DNA of 64,000 nt from Planctomycetota bacterium (GCA_016794425.1 JAEUHR010000017.1:96670-160669), one strand, 5' to 3'. Shown: positions 11,303 through 20,359, counted from the stretch's first letter. Notes: generated by a model not told the origin, from the letters alone. Numbers and translations: made by a program.

Positions 11303-12061
11303 TCAGGGGGCCGCGGTCGGCGGCGCCCCGGGGGCACTCGGCGGCGGGCCGGCGGGCGGTTCGGCGGGCGGTTCGGCCTGGGGCGTCGCGGCCGGCGCCG
11401 GTTCGACCGGCCGCTGCGGTTCGACGAACACCTCGCTCGGCCGCCGCGCCTTCTGCTGCTGCCGCCGCCGGCGCCACAGCCACAGCCAGCCGGCGACCAG
11501 GACCAGGCCGGCGACGGTCGCCCACAGGAGCCCGCGTTCCACCTTCTGCACGGTGGCGATCGCACTCTCGATGACCCCGGCGCTGTGGTAGCCGACCCAG
11601 GTCAACAGCGGCACCAGCACGACGATGCCGAGCCCGTCCAGCAGGAGGAACCGGCTCCAGCGCATCTTCATCGTGCCGGCGGTGAAGAACGCGACCACGC
11701 GCAGGCCGGCCAGGAACCGCGCGACGACGATCACCAGGTCGCCGCGGCGCCGGAACCAGCGGTCGAACACCGCCAGCCGCTGTTTGGTGACGACGTAGCG
11801 CAGCCAGCGCAGCCGCAGCAGCCGCACGCCGAACACGCGGCCGAGCACGAACGGGATCAGGTCGCCGGTCAGGATCGCGCCGGCGCACCAGACCATCATG
11901 ATCGGCAGCGACGCGTGTTCGGGGAACTTCGCGCAGACGTAGCCGGCGGCCAGCAGCACGATCTCCTCCGGCAGCGGCAGGCCGATGCCGCACAGCAGGA
12001 ACACCAGGGCGACCCCGAGGTAGGGGTACTCGGTGATGGCTGCCACGATCTGGTCGAACAT
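11303..12061 (-). CDS. DedA family membrane protein
   Basis: 252 residues. The N-terminal motif GIGLPLPEEIVLLAAGY and the central RFLAGLRVVAFFTAGTMKM stretch are those of DedA/VTT-domain proteins, a class that includes undecaprenyl-phosphate and phospholipid translocases and proteins for envelope homeostasis. Four to five hydrophobic helices span residues 1-200, and the last is followed by an Arg/Gln-rich RRRRQQQKARR tether. The last ~50 residues form a Pro/Ala tail (PPAEPPAGPP) that should be disordered and cytoplasmic. The gene begins 7 bases after the stop of the upstream hypothetical gene, so it is the last gene of a minus-strand operon that starts with the ABC ATPase at 14724. Confidence 0.85.
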   Translation of the reverse strand: MFDQIVAAITEYPYLGVALVFLLCGIGLPLPEEIVLLAAGYVCAKFPEHASLPIMMVWCAGAILTGDLIPFVLGRVFGVRLLRLRWLRYVVTKQRLAVFDRWFRRRGDLVIVVARFLAGLRVVAFFTAGTMKMRWSRFLLLDGLGIVVLVPLLTWVGYHSAGVIESAIATVQKVERGLLWATVAGLVLVAGWLWLWRRRRQQQKARRPSEVFVEPQRPVEPAPAATPQAEPPAEPPAGPPPSAPGAPPTAAP

Positions 12062-12068
12062 CGGCCGG

Positions 12069-12845
12069 TCAGCGCAGGTAGGGCAGGAGCGGCGCGAACC
12101 GCGGGTCGCCGTGCACGGCGGTCAGGTCGACGGTGCGGTCGCCGTCGAGCCAGCGCAGCACCTCGGCGAGGCGCTGCTGCCACTCGGTCGCCAGGGCCTG
12201 GTCGCGCACCGACGCGGCGCGCTCGACCGCGGCCGCGAGCACGGCGCGGGCCTCGGCGCGGTCGCCGGCACCGAGCAGCCCGGCGGCCAGCTTCGGCGCC
12301 AGGAACGTGCGCTGCTCGCGGATCGCCGCGCTGCCGCGCAGCCGTTCGGCTTCGGCGAGGTAGCGGTCGGTCAGCGCCGCGGCGCCGCCGCCCGCGCGCA
12401 GCCGTTCGGCCAGCGCCGGCTGCTGCAGCGCGGCGACCTCGGGCAGGAACGCGGTCATCAGCAGCAGGTCGACCTCGCGCGGGCCCGCGGTGGCGCGAGC
12501 GCCGTCGAGCCAGGCCAGCGCGGTCTGCAGCCGGCGCAACGCGTCGGCGCCCGGGTCGGCGCCGGCGGCCGGCCGCGCGTCGAGCGCGAGCCGGTAGGCG
12601 AACACCGCGTGGCCGTCGCTCCAGCCCGGCAGCAGGTCGGTGATCTGCCGCGCGCGCGCGAACCACTCGGCGTCGTCACCGGCGCGCTGCGCGGCGTCGA
12701 GCCCCGCGAACGCGAACGGCAGCACCGCCGGCCGCACCAGCGCGGCGGCCAGCTCGCGCAGCGCGGCGAGCGACGGCGGCGCCTCGCGCAGTGCCAGCGC
12801 GAGGCAGACGGCGGCGCCGACGCCGCACAGCGGCCGCATCGTCAT
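12069..12845 (-). CDS. hypothetical helical protein of the ABC operon
   Basis: 258 residues, unrecognised. It starts with a short hydrophobic N-terminus (GVGAAVCLALALREAPP), possibly a signal or anchor, followed by Ala/Leu/Arg-rich helices with repeated acidic/aromatic spacing (DDAEWFARARQITDLLPGWSDGHAVFAYRLAL) that resemble TPR-like or solenoid packing. Its ATG overlaps the upstream stop as ATGA. No catalytic motif is visible. Its genomic partners are an ABC ATPase, a polytopic protein and DedA, so an envelope role is likely by context only. Confidence 0.65.
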   Translation of the reverse strand: MTMRPLCGVGAAVCLALALREAPPSLAALRELAAALVRPAVLPFAFAGLDAAQRAGDDAEWFARARQITDLLPGWSDGHAVFAYRLALDARPAAGADPGADALRRLQTALAWLDGARATAGPREVDLLLMTAFLPEVAALQQPALAERLRAGGGAAALTDRYLAEAERLRGSAAIREQRTFLAPKLAAGLLGAGDRAEARAVLAAAVERAASVRDQALATEWQQRLAEVLRWLDGDRTVDLTAVHGDPRFAPLLPYLR

Positions 12846-13876
12846 CGCCTCGCACCTCGGCGCAGCAACATCCCGCCGATCATGGCGACCGACCCCGCCG
12901 CAAGGGAAGGGACGCCGTGCCAGAACGTGCCGGACGGCCACACCCAGCGGCCGCGCAGCAGCGCCAGCACCACGTCGCCGGCCGGGCCGATGCCACCGAC
13001 CGTCTGCACGAACAGCAGCACCGCGGCGACGGTCCACACGGTCGGCAGCGCCGCCACGGCGCCGGCCAGATACGCGAACGCCAGCGCCGCGAACGTCGGC
13101 AGCAGCAGCAGGACCGCTGCCGCGGCGCCGTTCCACGCCTGCGGTTCGCTGCCGGCCGCGACCACACGCACGGCGCCGCGCGGAAACAGCAGCGGCACGC
13201 TGCCGTCGACATACTCGAGTTCGAGCCGCTGCACCGTGACCGCCGGCAGCGGCAGTTCCACTGCCTCGAACGACTGGCCGAACGTCGCCACGGCGCCCGG
13301 CAGCACGGCGCCATCGAGCCGCAGCTGCACGCGCGTCGGCACGAACGCGCCGACCGGCGGAGCGGCCAGCGGGCACAACCAGACACTGGCCAGCGGCCGC
13401 GCCGGCGGCGTGAACGCGAGCCGCGGCGTCGCCGCGGTCAGCGCCGGTTGCGGCGGCGGCGCCAGTTCGTCGTGCCGGGCCGCGGTCGCCGGCGCGCCAT
13501 GCAGCCGCGCGCCGAACGTCAGCAGCGGCAGCGTCAGCACCAGCTGCGCCAGCAGTGCGCCCACGATCGCCGCGCCCGCGCCGCGCCACGGTCCCCGCTG
13601 CAGCCGCGCCACCACGTCGCGGCCGGGCCGCCGCAGCGCGAACAGCGGCCAGAAGCCGGCCGCGCGCGCCGCACACAGCGCGGCGGCGACGAACAGCGGC
13701 AGCTGCAGCCACGGCGACGCGGCGCCGGCGGCGCTCGGCAGGCCCGGCAGCGGCGTCGCCAGCGCGTGCGGCAGCCACAGGCCGGCGAGCGCCGCCAGCA
13801 GCGTCGGCAGCGCCGCCGCGCGCAGGCAGCGCACGAACGTCAGCCGCAGCGGGCCCCGCGCGCGCGGCAGCGTCAT
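12842..13876 (-). CDS. putative ABC-operon membrane protein
   Basis: 344 residues, unrecognised at family level. Hydrophobic segments near residues 20-40, 55-75, 100-120, 255-285, 290-310 and 320-335 suggest five or six helices, with a periplasmic domain of about 120 residues between the third and fourth (rich in beta strands such as TRVQLRLDGAVLP and VQRLELEYVDGS). It overlaps its neighbours at both ends by ATGA junctions, and the upstream gene is an ATPase without its own membrane part. The simplest reading is the permease partner of that ATPase, although the classical ABC-2 fold is not obvious. Confidence 0.6.
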   Translation of the reverse strand: MTLPRARGPLRLTFVRCLRAAALPTLLAALAGLWLPHALATPLPGLPSAAGAASPWLQLPLFVAAALCAARAAGFWPLFALRRPGRDVVARLQRGPWRGAGAAIVGALLAQLVLTLPLLTFGARLHGAPATAARHDELAPPPQPALTAATPRLAFTPPARPLASVWLCPLAAPPVGAFVPTRVQLRLDGAVLPGAVATFGQSFEAVELPLPAVTVQRLELEYVDGSVPLLFPRGAVRVVAAGSEPQAWNGAAAAVLLLLPTFAALAFAYLAGAVAALPTVWTVAAVLLFVQTVGGIGPAGDVVLALLRGRWVWPSGTFWHGVPSLAAGSVAMIGGMLLRRGARR

Positions 13877-14724
13877 CGGCGGCTGTCTCCGGGCGGGGCC
13901 GCGAAGCGCCGGAACAACGCGAACAGGTGCCGCCGCCGCGGCTCGACGGCCAGCACTTCGCCGCCGAGGCCGCGCGCGGCGTCGCCGAGCCGCCGCAGGC
14001 CGTCGGCGTCGAGGCCCTGCACGACCAGGCTCTGCGCGCCGGTGCCGAGCAGTTCGGCCAGCGTGCCGCGCGCGCGCAGCACGCCGTCCTGCAGCAGCAG
14101 CACCTCGTCGCAGATCTCCTCGACCTCGAGCAGTTGGTGCGACGCCATCAGCACGGTCGCGCCGGCGGCGGCGCGTTCGCGCAGCACCTGCATCACGATC
14201 TCGCTGCCGAACGGATCGAGCCCGTTGGTCGGTTCGTCCAGCAGCAGCAGCTCCGGTTCGCCGAGCAGCGCGGCCGCCAGCGCGAGGCGCCGCTGCATGC
14301 CGGTGCTGAACGTGCGGATCCAGCGCCGGCCGGCTGAGCGCAGGTCGAGCCGGTCGAGCCACAACCCGGCGCGCGCGTCGGACGTCGCGTTCGGCAGGCC
14401 CAGCTCGGCACCGACCCAGGCCAGGTATTCGGGCGCCGACAGCACGTCGAGCGGCAGCGGCCCTTCGGGCTGGAACGCGACCCGGGTGCGCAGCGCACGG
14501 TCGGTCGGCGGCCGGTCGAGCACCAGGGCCACGCCGCCGGTCGGCGCCTGCAGGCCGGCCAGCACGCGCAGCAGCGTGGTCTTGCCCGACCCGTTCGGCC
14601 CCAGCACGCCGACGATGCGGCCGCGGGCGATCTCGAGGTCCAGCGGTTGCAGCGCCGCGACTGCGGTCCCGCGGCGGCCGGCGAACGTGACGGCGAGCTG
14701 GCGGGCCGAGATGGCGGTTGCCAT
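13873..14724 (-). CDS. ABC transporter ATP-binding protein
   Basis: 283 residues. It has Walker A GPNGSGKTT (about residue 42), Q-loop FQPEG, a degenerate signature FSTGMQRR (consensus LSGGQxxR; the M-Q-R variant is common in ABC-2 export systems), Walker B LLLLDEPTNGLD and the H-switch ASHQLLEVEEI. These features place it with ATPases of CcmA/NatA-like exporters. It is the first gene of a four-gene coupled operon (ATPase, membrane protein, helical protein, DedA) and is divergent from the FHA-protein gene, 66 bases away. Confidence 0.9.
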   Translation of the reverse strand: MATAISARQLAVTFAGRRGTAVAALQPLDLEIARGRIVGVLGPNGSGKTTLLRVLAGLQAPTGGVALVLDRPPTDRALRTRVAFQPEGPLPLDVLSAPEYLAWVGAELGLPNATSDARAGLWLDRLDLRSAGRRWIRTFSTGMQRRLALAAALLGEPELLLLDEPTNGLDPFGSEIVMQVLRERAAAGATVLMASHQLLEVEEICDEVLLLQDGVLRARGTLAELLGTGAQSLVVQGLDADGLRRLGDAARGLGGEVLAVEPRRRHLFALFRRFAAPPGDSRR

Positions 14725-14744
14725 GTCGCGCCGGATGGTATCCT
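14718..14744 (+). promoter_or_regulatory. putative promoter of the FHA-protein gene
   Basis: TATCCT at 14739-14744 inside GGTATCCTGC, with TTGCCA 15 bases upstream. The same 10-mer recurs at 18698-18707 before another plus-strand gene that is also divergent from a minus-strand operon. Confidence 0.4.
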
Positions 14745-14790
14745 GCGCCGCCTTCCTTTCCTCGGTGGCGCCAAGGCGCACGGAGCAGCG

Positions 14791-15522
14791 TTGAGCGGGT
14801 ACCTGCGGTTGTCGGACGGCAAGGTCGTGCCGGTGGCGAACGGCCTCGTGATCGGTCGCATCGCCGGCTGCGACATCGTGATCGACGACGGCAAGGCGTC
14901 GCGGCGGCACGCGCGCATCGTCGTCGAGGGATCGGTGGTCGAGGTCGAGGACCTCGACAGCAGCAACGGCACGCAGCTGAACGGCAAGCCGGTGACGCGG
15001 CGGCTGCTGCGCGGCGGCGACGTGATCACGATCGGCAAGACCGAGCTGGCGTACCACGAGGGGCCGGTGCCCGGCGCCGCGGCGCCGGCCGCGGCGAAGC
15101 CCGTGTTCGACGCCGAGGACGACCTGTTCGGCGGCGGCGGTGCGCCAGCGGCCGCGCCGCCGCCGGCTGCTGCCGCCGCAGCGCCACCGCCGCCAGCGCC
15201 GCCGCCGCCACCGCGCCCTGCGGCAGCGCCGCCGCCCGCGGCACCCCGCGCGGTGGTCGAGTTCGAGGACGAGGTCGTCGAAGTCCGCCGCGCGCCCGAA
15301 CCGGCCGCGAAGGCGACCGCGGCGCCGACCGGCAGCGCCGGCCGCGAGCCGGAAGTGAAGACCCAGAGCCGCATCCTGCAGTACCACAAGACCAGCGGTG
15401 GCGGTGGCGTGCTCGGCGACGACCTGGCGCAGATGAGCGGCGGCACCCGTTCGCTGGTCTACGCGCTGGTGCTGCTGGCGGCGGCCGGCGTCGTCTACGG
15501 CATCATCCACCTGGTGCGGTGA
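14791..15522 (+). CDS. FHA-domain protein with C-terminal membrane anchor
   Basis: 243 residues. FHA domains read phosphothreonine, so this protein should bind a Ser/Thr-phosphorylated partner at the membrane. The domain spans residues 3-95 with every hallmark residue: IGR (21-23), SRRH (37-40) and SNGTQLNG (58-65). Residues ~100-165 are an Ala/Pro-rich flexible linker, then a charged segment, and a single helix near 222-239 (VYALVLLAAAGVVYGIIHLV) anchors the C-terminus. TTG at 14791 is the start because GGAG lies just upstream and the domain begins immediately. Its end overlaps the convergent glycosyltransferase gene by 20 bases. No Ser/Thr kinase is in the window. Confidence 0.85.
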   Translation: MSGYLRLSDGKVVPVANGLVIGRIAGCDIVIDDGKASRRHARIVVEGSVVEVEDLDSSNGTQLNGKPVTRRLLRGGDVITIGKTELAYHEGPVPGAAAPAAAKPVFDAEDDLFGGGGAPAAAPPPAAAAAAPPPPAPPPPPRPAAAPPPAAPRAVVEFEDEVVEVRRAPEPAAKATAAPTGSAGREPEVKTQSRILQYHKTSGGGGVLGDDLAQMSGGTRSLVYALVLLAAAGVVYGIIHLVR

Positions 15523-16597
15523 ACCCGGCGCGCCGCTGCGCGTGCAACCGGCGCCACACCGCGAGCTGCTGCGCCGCCGCCGCCGGCCACGCGAACCGGC
15601 CGGCGCGCGCGCGCCGCGCCGCTGCGGCGCCGTCCTCGCTGCCGGGCGGCGGCAGCGCGGCGATCGCCGTCGCCCAGCCGGCCACGTCGTCCGGCGGCAG
15701 CAGCGTGCCGAGGCCGCCGAGCACCTCGGGCAGCGCCGTGCGGTCGCTGGCCAGCACCGGCCGGCCGTGCGCAAGCCCTTCGAGCGCGCACAGGCCGAAC
15801 CCTTCGAGCCGCGACGGCACCACGATCGCGCGCGCGTGCGCGTAGAGCGCCGGCAGTTCGTCGTCGTCGACGGCGCCGAACCAGCGCACGAACGGCGCCC
15901 GCACCAGTGCCTGGCCCGAGCCCGCGTCGCGGCCGACGAGCCAGAGCTCCGGCCGGCGGTCCTCCGGCAGCGCCGCCAGCGCGCGCACGACGACGCCCAG
16001 GTTCTTGCGCGGCTCGAGGTGGCCGGTGTGCAGCAGGTAGCCGTGCGGCGGCAGCGGCCGGCGCGGCGCCGGTGGTGTGGCGCCAGGCGGCGGCAGGTCG
16101 ACGCCGTTCGGCACGACGATCGGCTGCAGGCCCGGCACCAGCCGCGTCAGTTCGCCGGCAGTCCACTGGCTCGGCGCGACCACCGCGTCGGCGCGGCGCA
16201 GCGACCGCCGCAGCACCGCGCGCGCGAACCAGCGCGGCCAGCGTGACAGGCCGGCGACGGCGCGCGTGTCGTGCACCAGGAGGCAGGTCGGCACCGGCGC
16301 GCGCGGCAGCGGCAGGAAGCCGTGGTCGTAGACCGTGGCGCCGAGCAGCGCCAGCGCGGCGCCGAGCTCGCGCCGTTCGGCGTTCGCGCGCGCCAGCGTC
16401 GGCGCCGCCGGCACGTCGATCGGATGCCAGCGCACGCCGTCGTCGGCCGGCGCCGCGAAGCCGTGGCCGTGCAGCACCGTGATGCGTTCGCCGGGCGCCA
16501 GCTGCGCCGCGGCTTCGCGCACGAGCCGCAGCAGCCGCCGGTTGGCGCCCGACGGCGGGCCCAGCAGCCAGCCGGCCACGGCGACGTGCAGGTTCAT
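15503..16597 (-). CDS. family 4-like glycosyltransferase (third of three)
   Basis: 364 residues, GT-B fold. An N-terminal GPPSGANRRLLRLV substrate-loop motif is followed by a middle HTGHLEPRKN segment and the nucleotide-sugar EX7E motif EGFGLCALE. It transfers a sugar from an activated donor onto an acceptor that cannot be deduced here. It overlaps the preceding glycosyltransferase by ATGA, forming a three-gene unit, and its tail overlaps the FHA gene on the other strand. Role is most likely in envelope or surface polysaccharide synthesis (inference). Confidence 0.85.
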   Translation of the reverse strand: MNLHVAVAGWLLGPPSGANRRLLRLVREAAAQLAPGERITVLHGHGFAAPADDGVRWHPIDVPAAPTLARANAERRELGAALALLGATVYDHGFLPLPRAPVPTCLLVHDTRAVAGLSRWPRWFARAVLRRSLRRADAVVAPSQWTAGELTRLVPGLQPIVVPNGVDLPPPGATPPAPRRPLPPHGYLLHTGHLEPRKNLGVVVRALAALPEDRRPELWLVGRDAGSGQALVRAPFVRWFGAVDDDELPALYAHARAIVVPSRLEGFGLCALEGLAHGRPVLASDRTALPEVLGGLGTLLPPDDVAGWATAIAALPPPGSEDGAAAARRARAGRFAWPAAAAQQLAVWRRLHAQRRAGFTAPGG

Positions 16598-17574
16598 CGC
16601 GCCAGCTCCTCGTGCAGGGCGCGCCAGCGCTGCACCGTCGCGGCGATCGGGAACTGCGCTGCCCGCGCCGGGCCGGCCGCGGCGAGCCGCAGGCGCAGCT
16701 GCACTTCGCCGAGCCGCCGCAGGCCGGCCGCGATCGACGCGTCGTCGCGCGGGTCGACGTAGACGGCCGCGTCGCCGGCGATCTCGCGGAACGGCGGCAG
16801 GTCGCTGCAGACGACCGGCGCAGCGGCCTGCAGCGCTTCCAGCACCGGCAGGCCGAAGCCCTCGAAGCGCGAACACTGCACGACCGCCGTGCAGTGGCGC
16901 AGCAGCGCCAGCTTCTCGGCTTCGCCGACGAACGCGTCGGGCGGGCCGACGAACTGCAGCGGCGGCAGCGGCGCCCCGTGCGCCAGCGCGGCCGCGTGCG
17001 CGCGGCGCACCGCGTCGCGGTTCTTGCGCGGCCGGTCGTCGCCGAGCACCAGCAGCGGTCCGTCGCGCGGCACCGCCGGTGCCGCGGGCAGCGGCGGCAG
17101 GCCGTGCGGCACCAGGTGCAGCCGCGCCGGCGGTGCCAGGCCGCGGGCGGCGGCCAGCGTGAACGCCGACGGCGCCAGCACCGCCGCGGCGGCCCGCAGC
17201 GCCAGCGTCGTCGCCAGGCGCTGCCGCAGCGGTGTGCGTTCGCCGGCCGTGGGGCAGCGCCACGGCAGGTCGTGCACGGTCGCGATCGTCGGGCACGGCG
17301 CGCGCAGCGGCACCGCCGCGACCGGGCTGTGCAGCACCGCGGCACCCAGCGCGCGCAGCAGCCGCGGCAGCTCGCGTTGGCGGCGCAGCGCGCCGCGCGG
17401 CGCCGCGACCACGGTGACGCCGGCCGGCGGTTCGGCCTGCGCGCCGTCGGGCAGCAGCAGCACGACGTCGCCGCCGAACGTCGCGGCGTAGGCCGCCAGT
17501 CCGTGCAGGAACGCGCGCGAGACGCCGGTCGGCGGTCCCGCGGCCAGGCACGCACCGTCGAACGCGACCTTCAC
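16594..17574 (-). CDS. family 4-like glycosyltransferase (second of three)
   Basis: 326 residues, compact GT-B fold. Visible motifs: DGACLAAGPPTGVSRAFLHG at the N-terminus (Gly-rich acceptor loop), TVHDLPWRCP (family signature 'vHD...'), a LGDDRPRKN hinge and donor-site SRFEGFGLPVLE (EX7E). Starts at GTG 17574, which shares GTGA with the upstream stop. Middle gene of the three-glycosyltransferase operon, and similar in plan to both neighbours, so local duplication is likely. Confidence 0.85.
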   Translation of the reverse strand: MKVAFDGACLAAGPPTGVSRAFLHGLAAYAATFGGDVVLLLPDGAQAEPPAGVTVVAAPRGALRRQRELPRLLRALGAAVLHSPVAAVPLRAPCPTIATVHDLPWRCPTAGERTPLRQRLATTLALRAAAAVLAPSAFTLAAARGLAPPARLHLVPHGLPPLPAAPAVPRDGPLLVLGDDRPRKNRDAVRRAHAAALAHGAPLPPLQFVGPPDAFVGEAEKLALLRHCTAVVQCSRFEGFGLPVLEALQAAAPVVCSDLPPFREIAGDAAVYVDPRDDASIAAGLRRLGEVQLRLRLAAAGPARAAQFPIAATVQRWRALHEELAR

Positions 17575-18659
17575 GGCGCGACCTCGCGGTAGAGCGCGGC
17601 GTGCGCGGCAGCGCAGTCGCGCCAGCGGAACGCGGCGGCGCGGCGGCGGCCGGCCGCGCGCAGCCGTGCCGCGTGCGCGGCGTCGGCGAACACGCGCGCG
17701 ATGGCGTCGGCCAGCGCCGCAGCGTCGCCGGGCGGGCACAGCGCCAGCGCGCCGTCGCCGAGTTCGCGCATCGGCGCCGTGTCGGCCGCGACCACCGGCA
17801 CAGAGAGCTGCATCGCCTCGAGCGGCGGGAAGCCGAAGCCTTCCCAGCGCGACGGATAGACCAGCAGGTCGGCGTGGCGCAGCAGCGCGAACAGCTCGCC
17901 GTCGCCGGCCGCGTCGCGCCAGTCGACGAGCCCCTCCTGCGCCGCGGCCCGCAGCGCGGCCGTGATCTCGCGGCACTGCCAGCCGGGCCGGCCGACGACG
18001 ACCAGCAGCGGCCGCGGTGCCGGCAGCGTGCGCCAGGCCGCCAGCAGCGTCATGTGGTCCTTGCGCGGCTCGATCGTGCCTGTGCACAGCGCGTAGCGGC
18101 GGCCCGCGAACGGGTGCGCGCCGGCGGGTGCCGGCGTCGGCACGTGGTCGGCGCCGAACGGGATCACGCGCGGAGTCGGCGCGTGCGGCGCGAACGCTCG
18201 CACGTCGGCCGCGGTCGCCGCCGACGGCACGACGACGGCGGCGGCGCGCGCGAGTGCGGCCGCGGTGCGTTCGCGCAGCACGGCGGCGTTGGCGCCGTGC
18301 CAGCTCGGATCGCGTACGAACGCTAGGTCGTGCACGGTCAGCACGGGGCGCGCGCGCGACACCGGCGGCTGCACGTAGTCGGTCCAGTGGAACACCGTGG
18401 CGCCGCCGGCGAGCCGGTCGGCGCCGAGGCCGAGCCGGTGCAGCCACGGCAGCGTGCGGCCGGGGATCGGCAGCCGGTGCAGCCGCGCGCGCGCCGGTGC
18501 TGCGACCGGGCGGCGCGCCGCGGCGAGCGCGTGGCCGAACAGGTGCACCACCACGTCGTCGCGCAGCGCCAGTGCCGCCGCCAGTTCGCGCGTCGCGCGG
18601 CCGATGCCGGCGGACGACAGCAGTGCGGGTCGGTAGTCGAGGGCGATCGGCAGCGGCAC
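17571..18659 (-). CDS. family 4-like glycosyltransferase (first of three)
   Basis: 362 residues. Motifs: LLSSAGIGRATRELAAAL near the N-terminus, VLTVHDLAFVRDP, the TGTIEPRKD hinge and donor motif SRWEGFGFPPLE. It is the lead gene of a three-glycosyltransferase operon transcribed leftward, starting at a GTG. Upstream, 65 bases separate it from the divergent exported-protein gene. The set would add up to three sugars to a lipid-linked or surface glycan. Confidence 0.85.
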   Translation of the reverse strand: MPLPIALDYRPALLSSAGIGRATRELAAALALRDDVVVHLFGHALAAARRPVAAPARARLHRLPIPGRTLPWLHRLGLGADRLAGGATVFHWTDYVQPPVSRARPVLTVHDLAFVRDPSWHGANAAVLRERTAAALARAAAVVVPSAATAADVRAFAPHAPTPRVIPFGADHVPTPAPAGAHPFAGRRYALCTGTIEPRKDHMTLLAAWRTLPAPRPLLVVVGRPGWQCREITAALRAAAQEGLVDWRDAAGDGELFALLRHADLLVYPSRWEGFGFPPLEAMQLSVPVVAADTAPMRELGDGALALCPPGDAAALADAIARVFADAAHAARLRAAGRRRAAAFRWRDCAAAHAALYREVAP

Positions 18660-18699
18660 GGGAACGGCGGGGCGCTTCGGCGTGGGACGGTGGCGACGG

Positions 18700-18705
18700 T
18701 ATCCT
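18700..18705 (+). promoter_or_regulatory. -10-like element before the exported-protein gene
   Basis: TATCCT within GGTATCCTGC, 19 bases before the ATG at 18725; the leader would be about 12 bases. No good -35 is visible. The reverse strand also reads GGATACC, so the site could serve the divergent glycosyltransferase operon. Confidence 0.35.
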
Positions 18706-18724
18706 GCTTCCGCTCCGGCTCCGC

Positions 18725-20242
18725 ATGCAACGCCGCACCGTTCCGCTGCTCGTGCTCACCGCCGTCGTCGCGGCCGCGGTCGCCGTGCTCGCGTTCGGCG
18801 GGCGCGAGGCGCCGCCGGCGCCGCCCGGTGTCGGTGCCGAATCCGACCCGGTGCCACCCAGAGCGGCGCCAACGCCGGTCCCGGTGCCGGTCGGCGCGCC
18901 GCACGTGCACGTCGCCGTGCGCACCGAGGCCGCGTTCGTGCCGCCACCGCTGCCGCGCGTGCGCGCCGCGCTCGGCGCCACCGGCCCCGAGCTGCCGGTC
19001 GCGCTGGTCGCCGGCGAGGGCGCCGGTTTCGATCCGCCGCCGGCGCGTGCCGGCACCGCGCTGGTCGCGGTCACGCTGGACGGCGGCCGCCAGGTGCTGC
19101 GCCAGGTCGCGCTGCCGGCGGACGGCGTGGCCGACTGCCGCGTCGGGGCACGTGTCGTCGCGCGCGGTCGCGTCGCCGACGACCGCGGCGTGCCGCTGCG
19201 CGACGCCCGGGTCTGGCTCGGCGAAGTCGACGCGACCGGCGCGCGCGTGGAGTTCGTCACCGATGCGAGCGGCGAGTGGGCTGGCGACGTGCCGGCCGGC
19301 GACGGGGTGCCGGTCGTGGTCGCCGCCGCCGGCCGCGCGAGCCGCTGGCAGGGGTGCACCGCCGTGCCGCCCGGGCTCGAACTCGCCACCGTGCTGCAGC
19401 CAGGCCGGCAGCTCGAGGTGCAGCTCGCGGTCGCCGCCGACGACCTCGCCGCGGCGCGGCTGTTCGTCGTGCCGACCTCGGCCGTGGCCACCGGCCTCGC
19501 CGAGTGGCCGTTCTTCGCGCAGGCACTCGACGACGGGTTCGCCGTCGATCGTGCCGGCCGCGCGGTCGTCGCCGGTCTGCCGCCGGACGGCGAGGTCGGC
19601 CTGCTGGTGCGCCACCCGCTGCTGGCCGGCATGGCGCCGCAGCGCGTGAACCTGCGCGATCCGAACGCGCGGGCGATCGTGCCGGTCGAACTGGCGGCGG
19701 CGCGCGTGCAGGGCCGCGTCGTCGACGAGGCCGGGGCGCCGCTCGCCGGCGTCGTCGTGTGGGCGCGGCGGCCGGGCCAGGCGCTCGACGCGCCGGGCAC
19801 GGCGCGGCTGCTGCCGCCGCAGCTGCCGGTGCGCGGCACCGTGACCGCCGTCAGCGCTGCCGACGGCACGTTCGTGCTGGCGGCCCCGGCGGCCGCGGAC
19901 GCGATCCTGTCGCTGCGCGCACAAGGCCACGCCGGCCTCGACGTGCCGCTCGCGAACCGGGTCGCCGGCGATCTGGTGCTGCCGGCGTGGCGCGGCGGTG
20001 AACCGTCGTTCGTGCTGCTGCCGCCGGCGGCCGGCGCCGCCTGGTCGGCGAGCTGCGACCTGGCCGCCGGCATCACGGCCGGCTGCGCCGCCGACACGCC
20101 GTGGCAGGTCTCGTTGCCCCATCCGGGTCGCTACACGTTCGTCGTGACGACGCGGATCGGCAGCGCCGATGGCAACGAACGCACGTTCGCCGGCGTCGCC
20201 GTGACCGGTCCGTTCGAACTGGCGCCGCTGCCGGCCCGCTGA
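18725..20242 (+). CDS. exported protein with carboxypeptidase-regulatory-like domains
   Basis: 505 residues. A signal anchor (residues 5-27, VPLLVLTAVVAAAVAVLAFG) is followed by a Pro/Val-rich linker and two copies of a carboxypeptidase-regulatory-like beta sandwich: VVARGRVADDRGVPLRDARV with later ASGEWAGDVPAG, and RVQGRVVDEAGAPLAGVVVW with later ADGTFVLAAP. Such domains are common in secreted proteins of many-gene families and act as structural or adhesive modules. No enzyme motif is visible. Start ATG 18725 is chosen because it directly precedes the signal sequence; longer in-frame starts lie inside the divergent gene. Confidence 0.75.
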   Translation: MQRRTVPLLVLTAVVAAAVAVLAFGGREAPPAPPGVGAESDPVPPRAAPTPVPVPVGAPHVHVAVRTEAAFVPPPLPRVRAALGATGPELPVALVAGEGAGFDPPPARAGTALVAVTLDGGRQVLRQVALPADGVADCRVGARVVARGRVADDRGVPLRDARVWLGEVDATGARVEFVTDASGEWAGDVPAGDGVPVVVAAAGRASRWQGCTAVPPGLELATVLQPGRQLEVQLAVAADDLAAARLFVVPTSAVATGLAEWPFFAQALDDGFAVDRAGRAVVAGLPPDGEVGLLVRHPLLAGMAPQRVNLRDPNARAIVPVELAAARVQGRVVDEAGAPLAGVVVWARRPGQALDAPGTARLLPPQLPVRGTVTAVSAADGTFVLAAPAAADAILSLRAQGHAGLDVPLANRVAGDLVLPAWRGGEPSFVLLPPAAGAAWSASCDLAAGITAGCAADTPWQVSLPHPGRYTFVVTTRIGSADGNERTFAGVAVTGPFELAPLPAR

Positions 20243-20347
20243 CGCGTTCTCGCGTCGGGACCGCGGCAACCGCCGATGCCGCCGCGGCCTCGCGCCCGCG
20301 GCGCCCGCGGCCGGCAGCCCGTGCCGACCGCGGTCGCGGCAGCGGGG

Positions 20348-20353
20348 TATGCT
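20348..20353 (+). promoter_or_regulatory. -10-like element of the candidate small RNA
   Basis: TATGCT, identical in form to the -10 elements at 34537 and close to TACGCT at 6236 and 27175. The upstream -35 region is weak (CCGACC 18 bases away). Confidence 0.45.
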
Positions 20354-20359
20354 CCGTTG

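Noticed and set aside
15139..15245. Simple repeat near the FHA gene
   Set aside because: It is the Ala/Pro linker of that protein; codons vary and length is not a multiple array.
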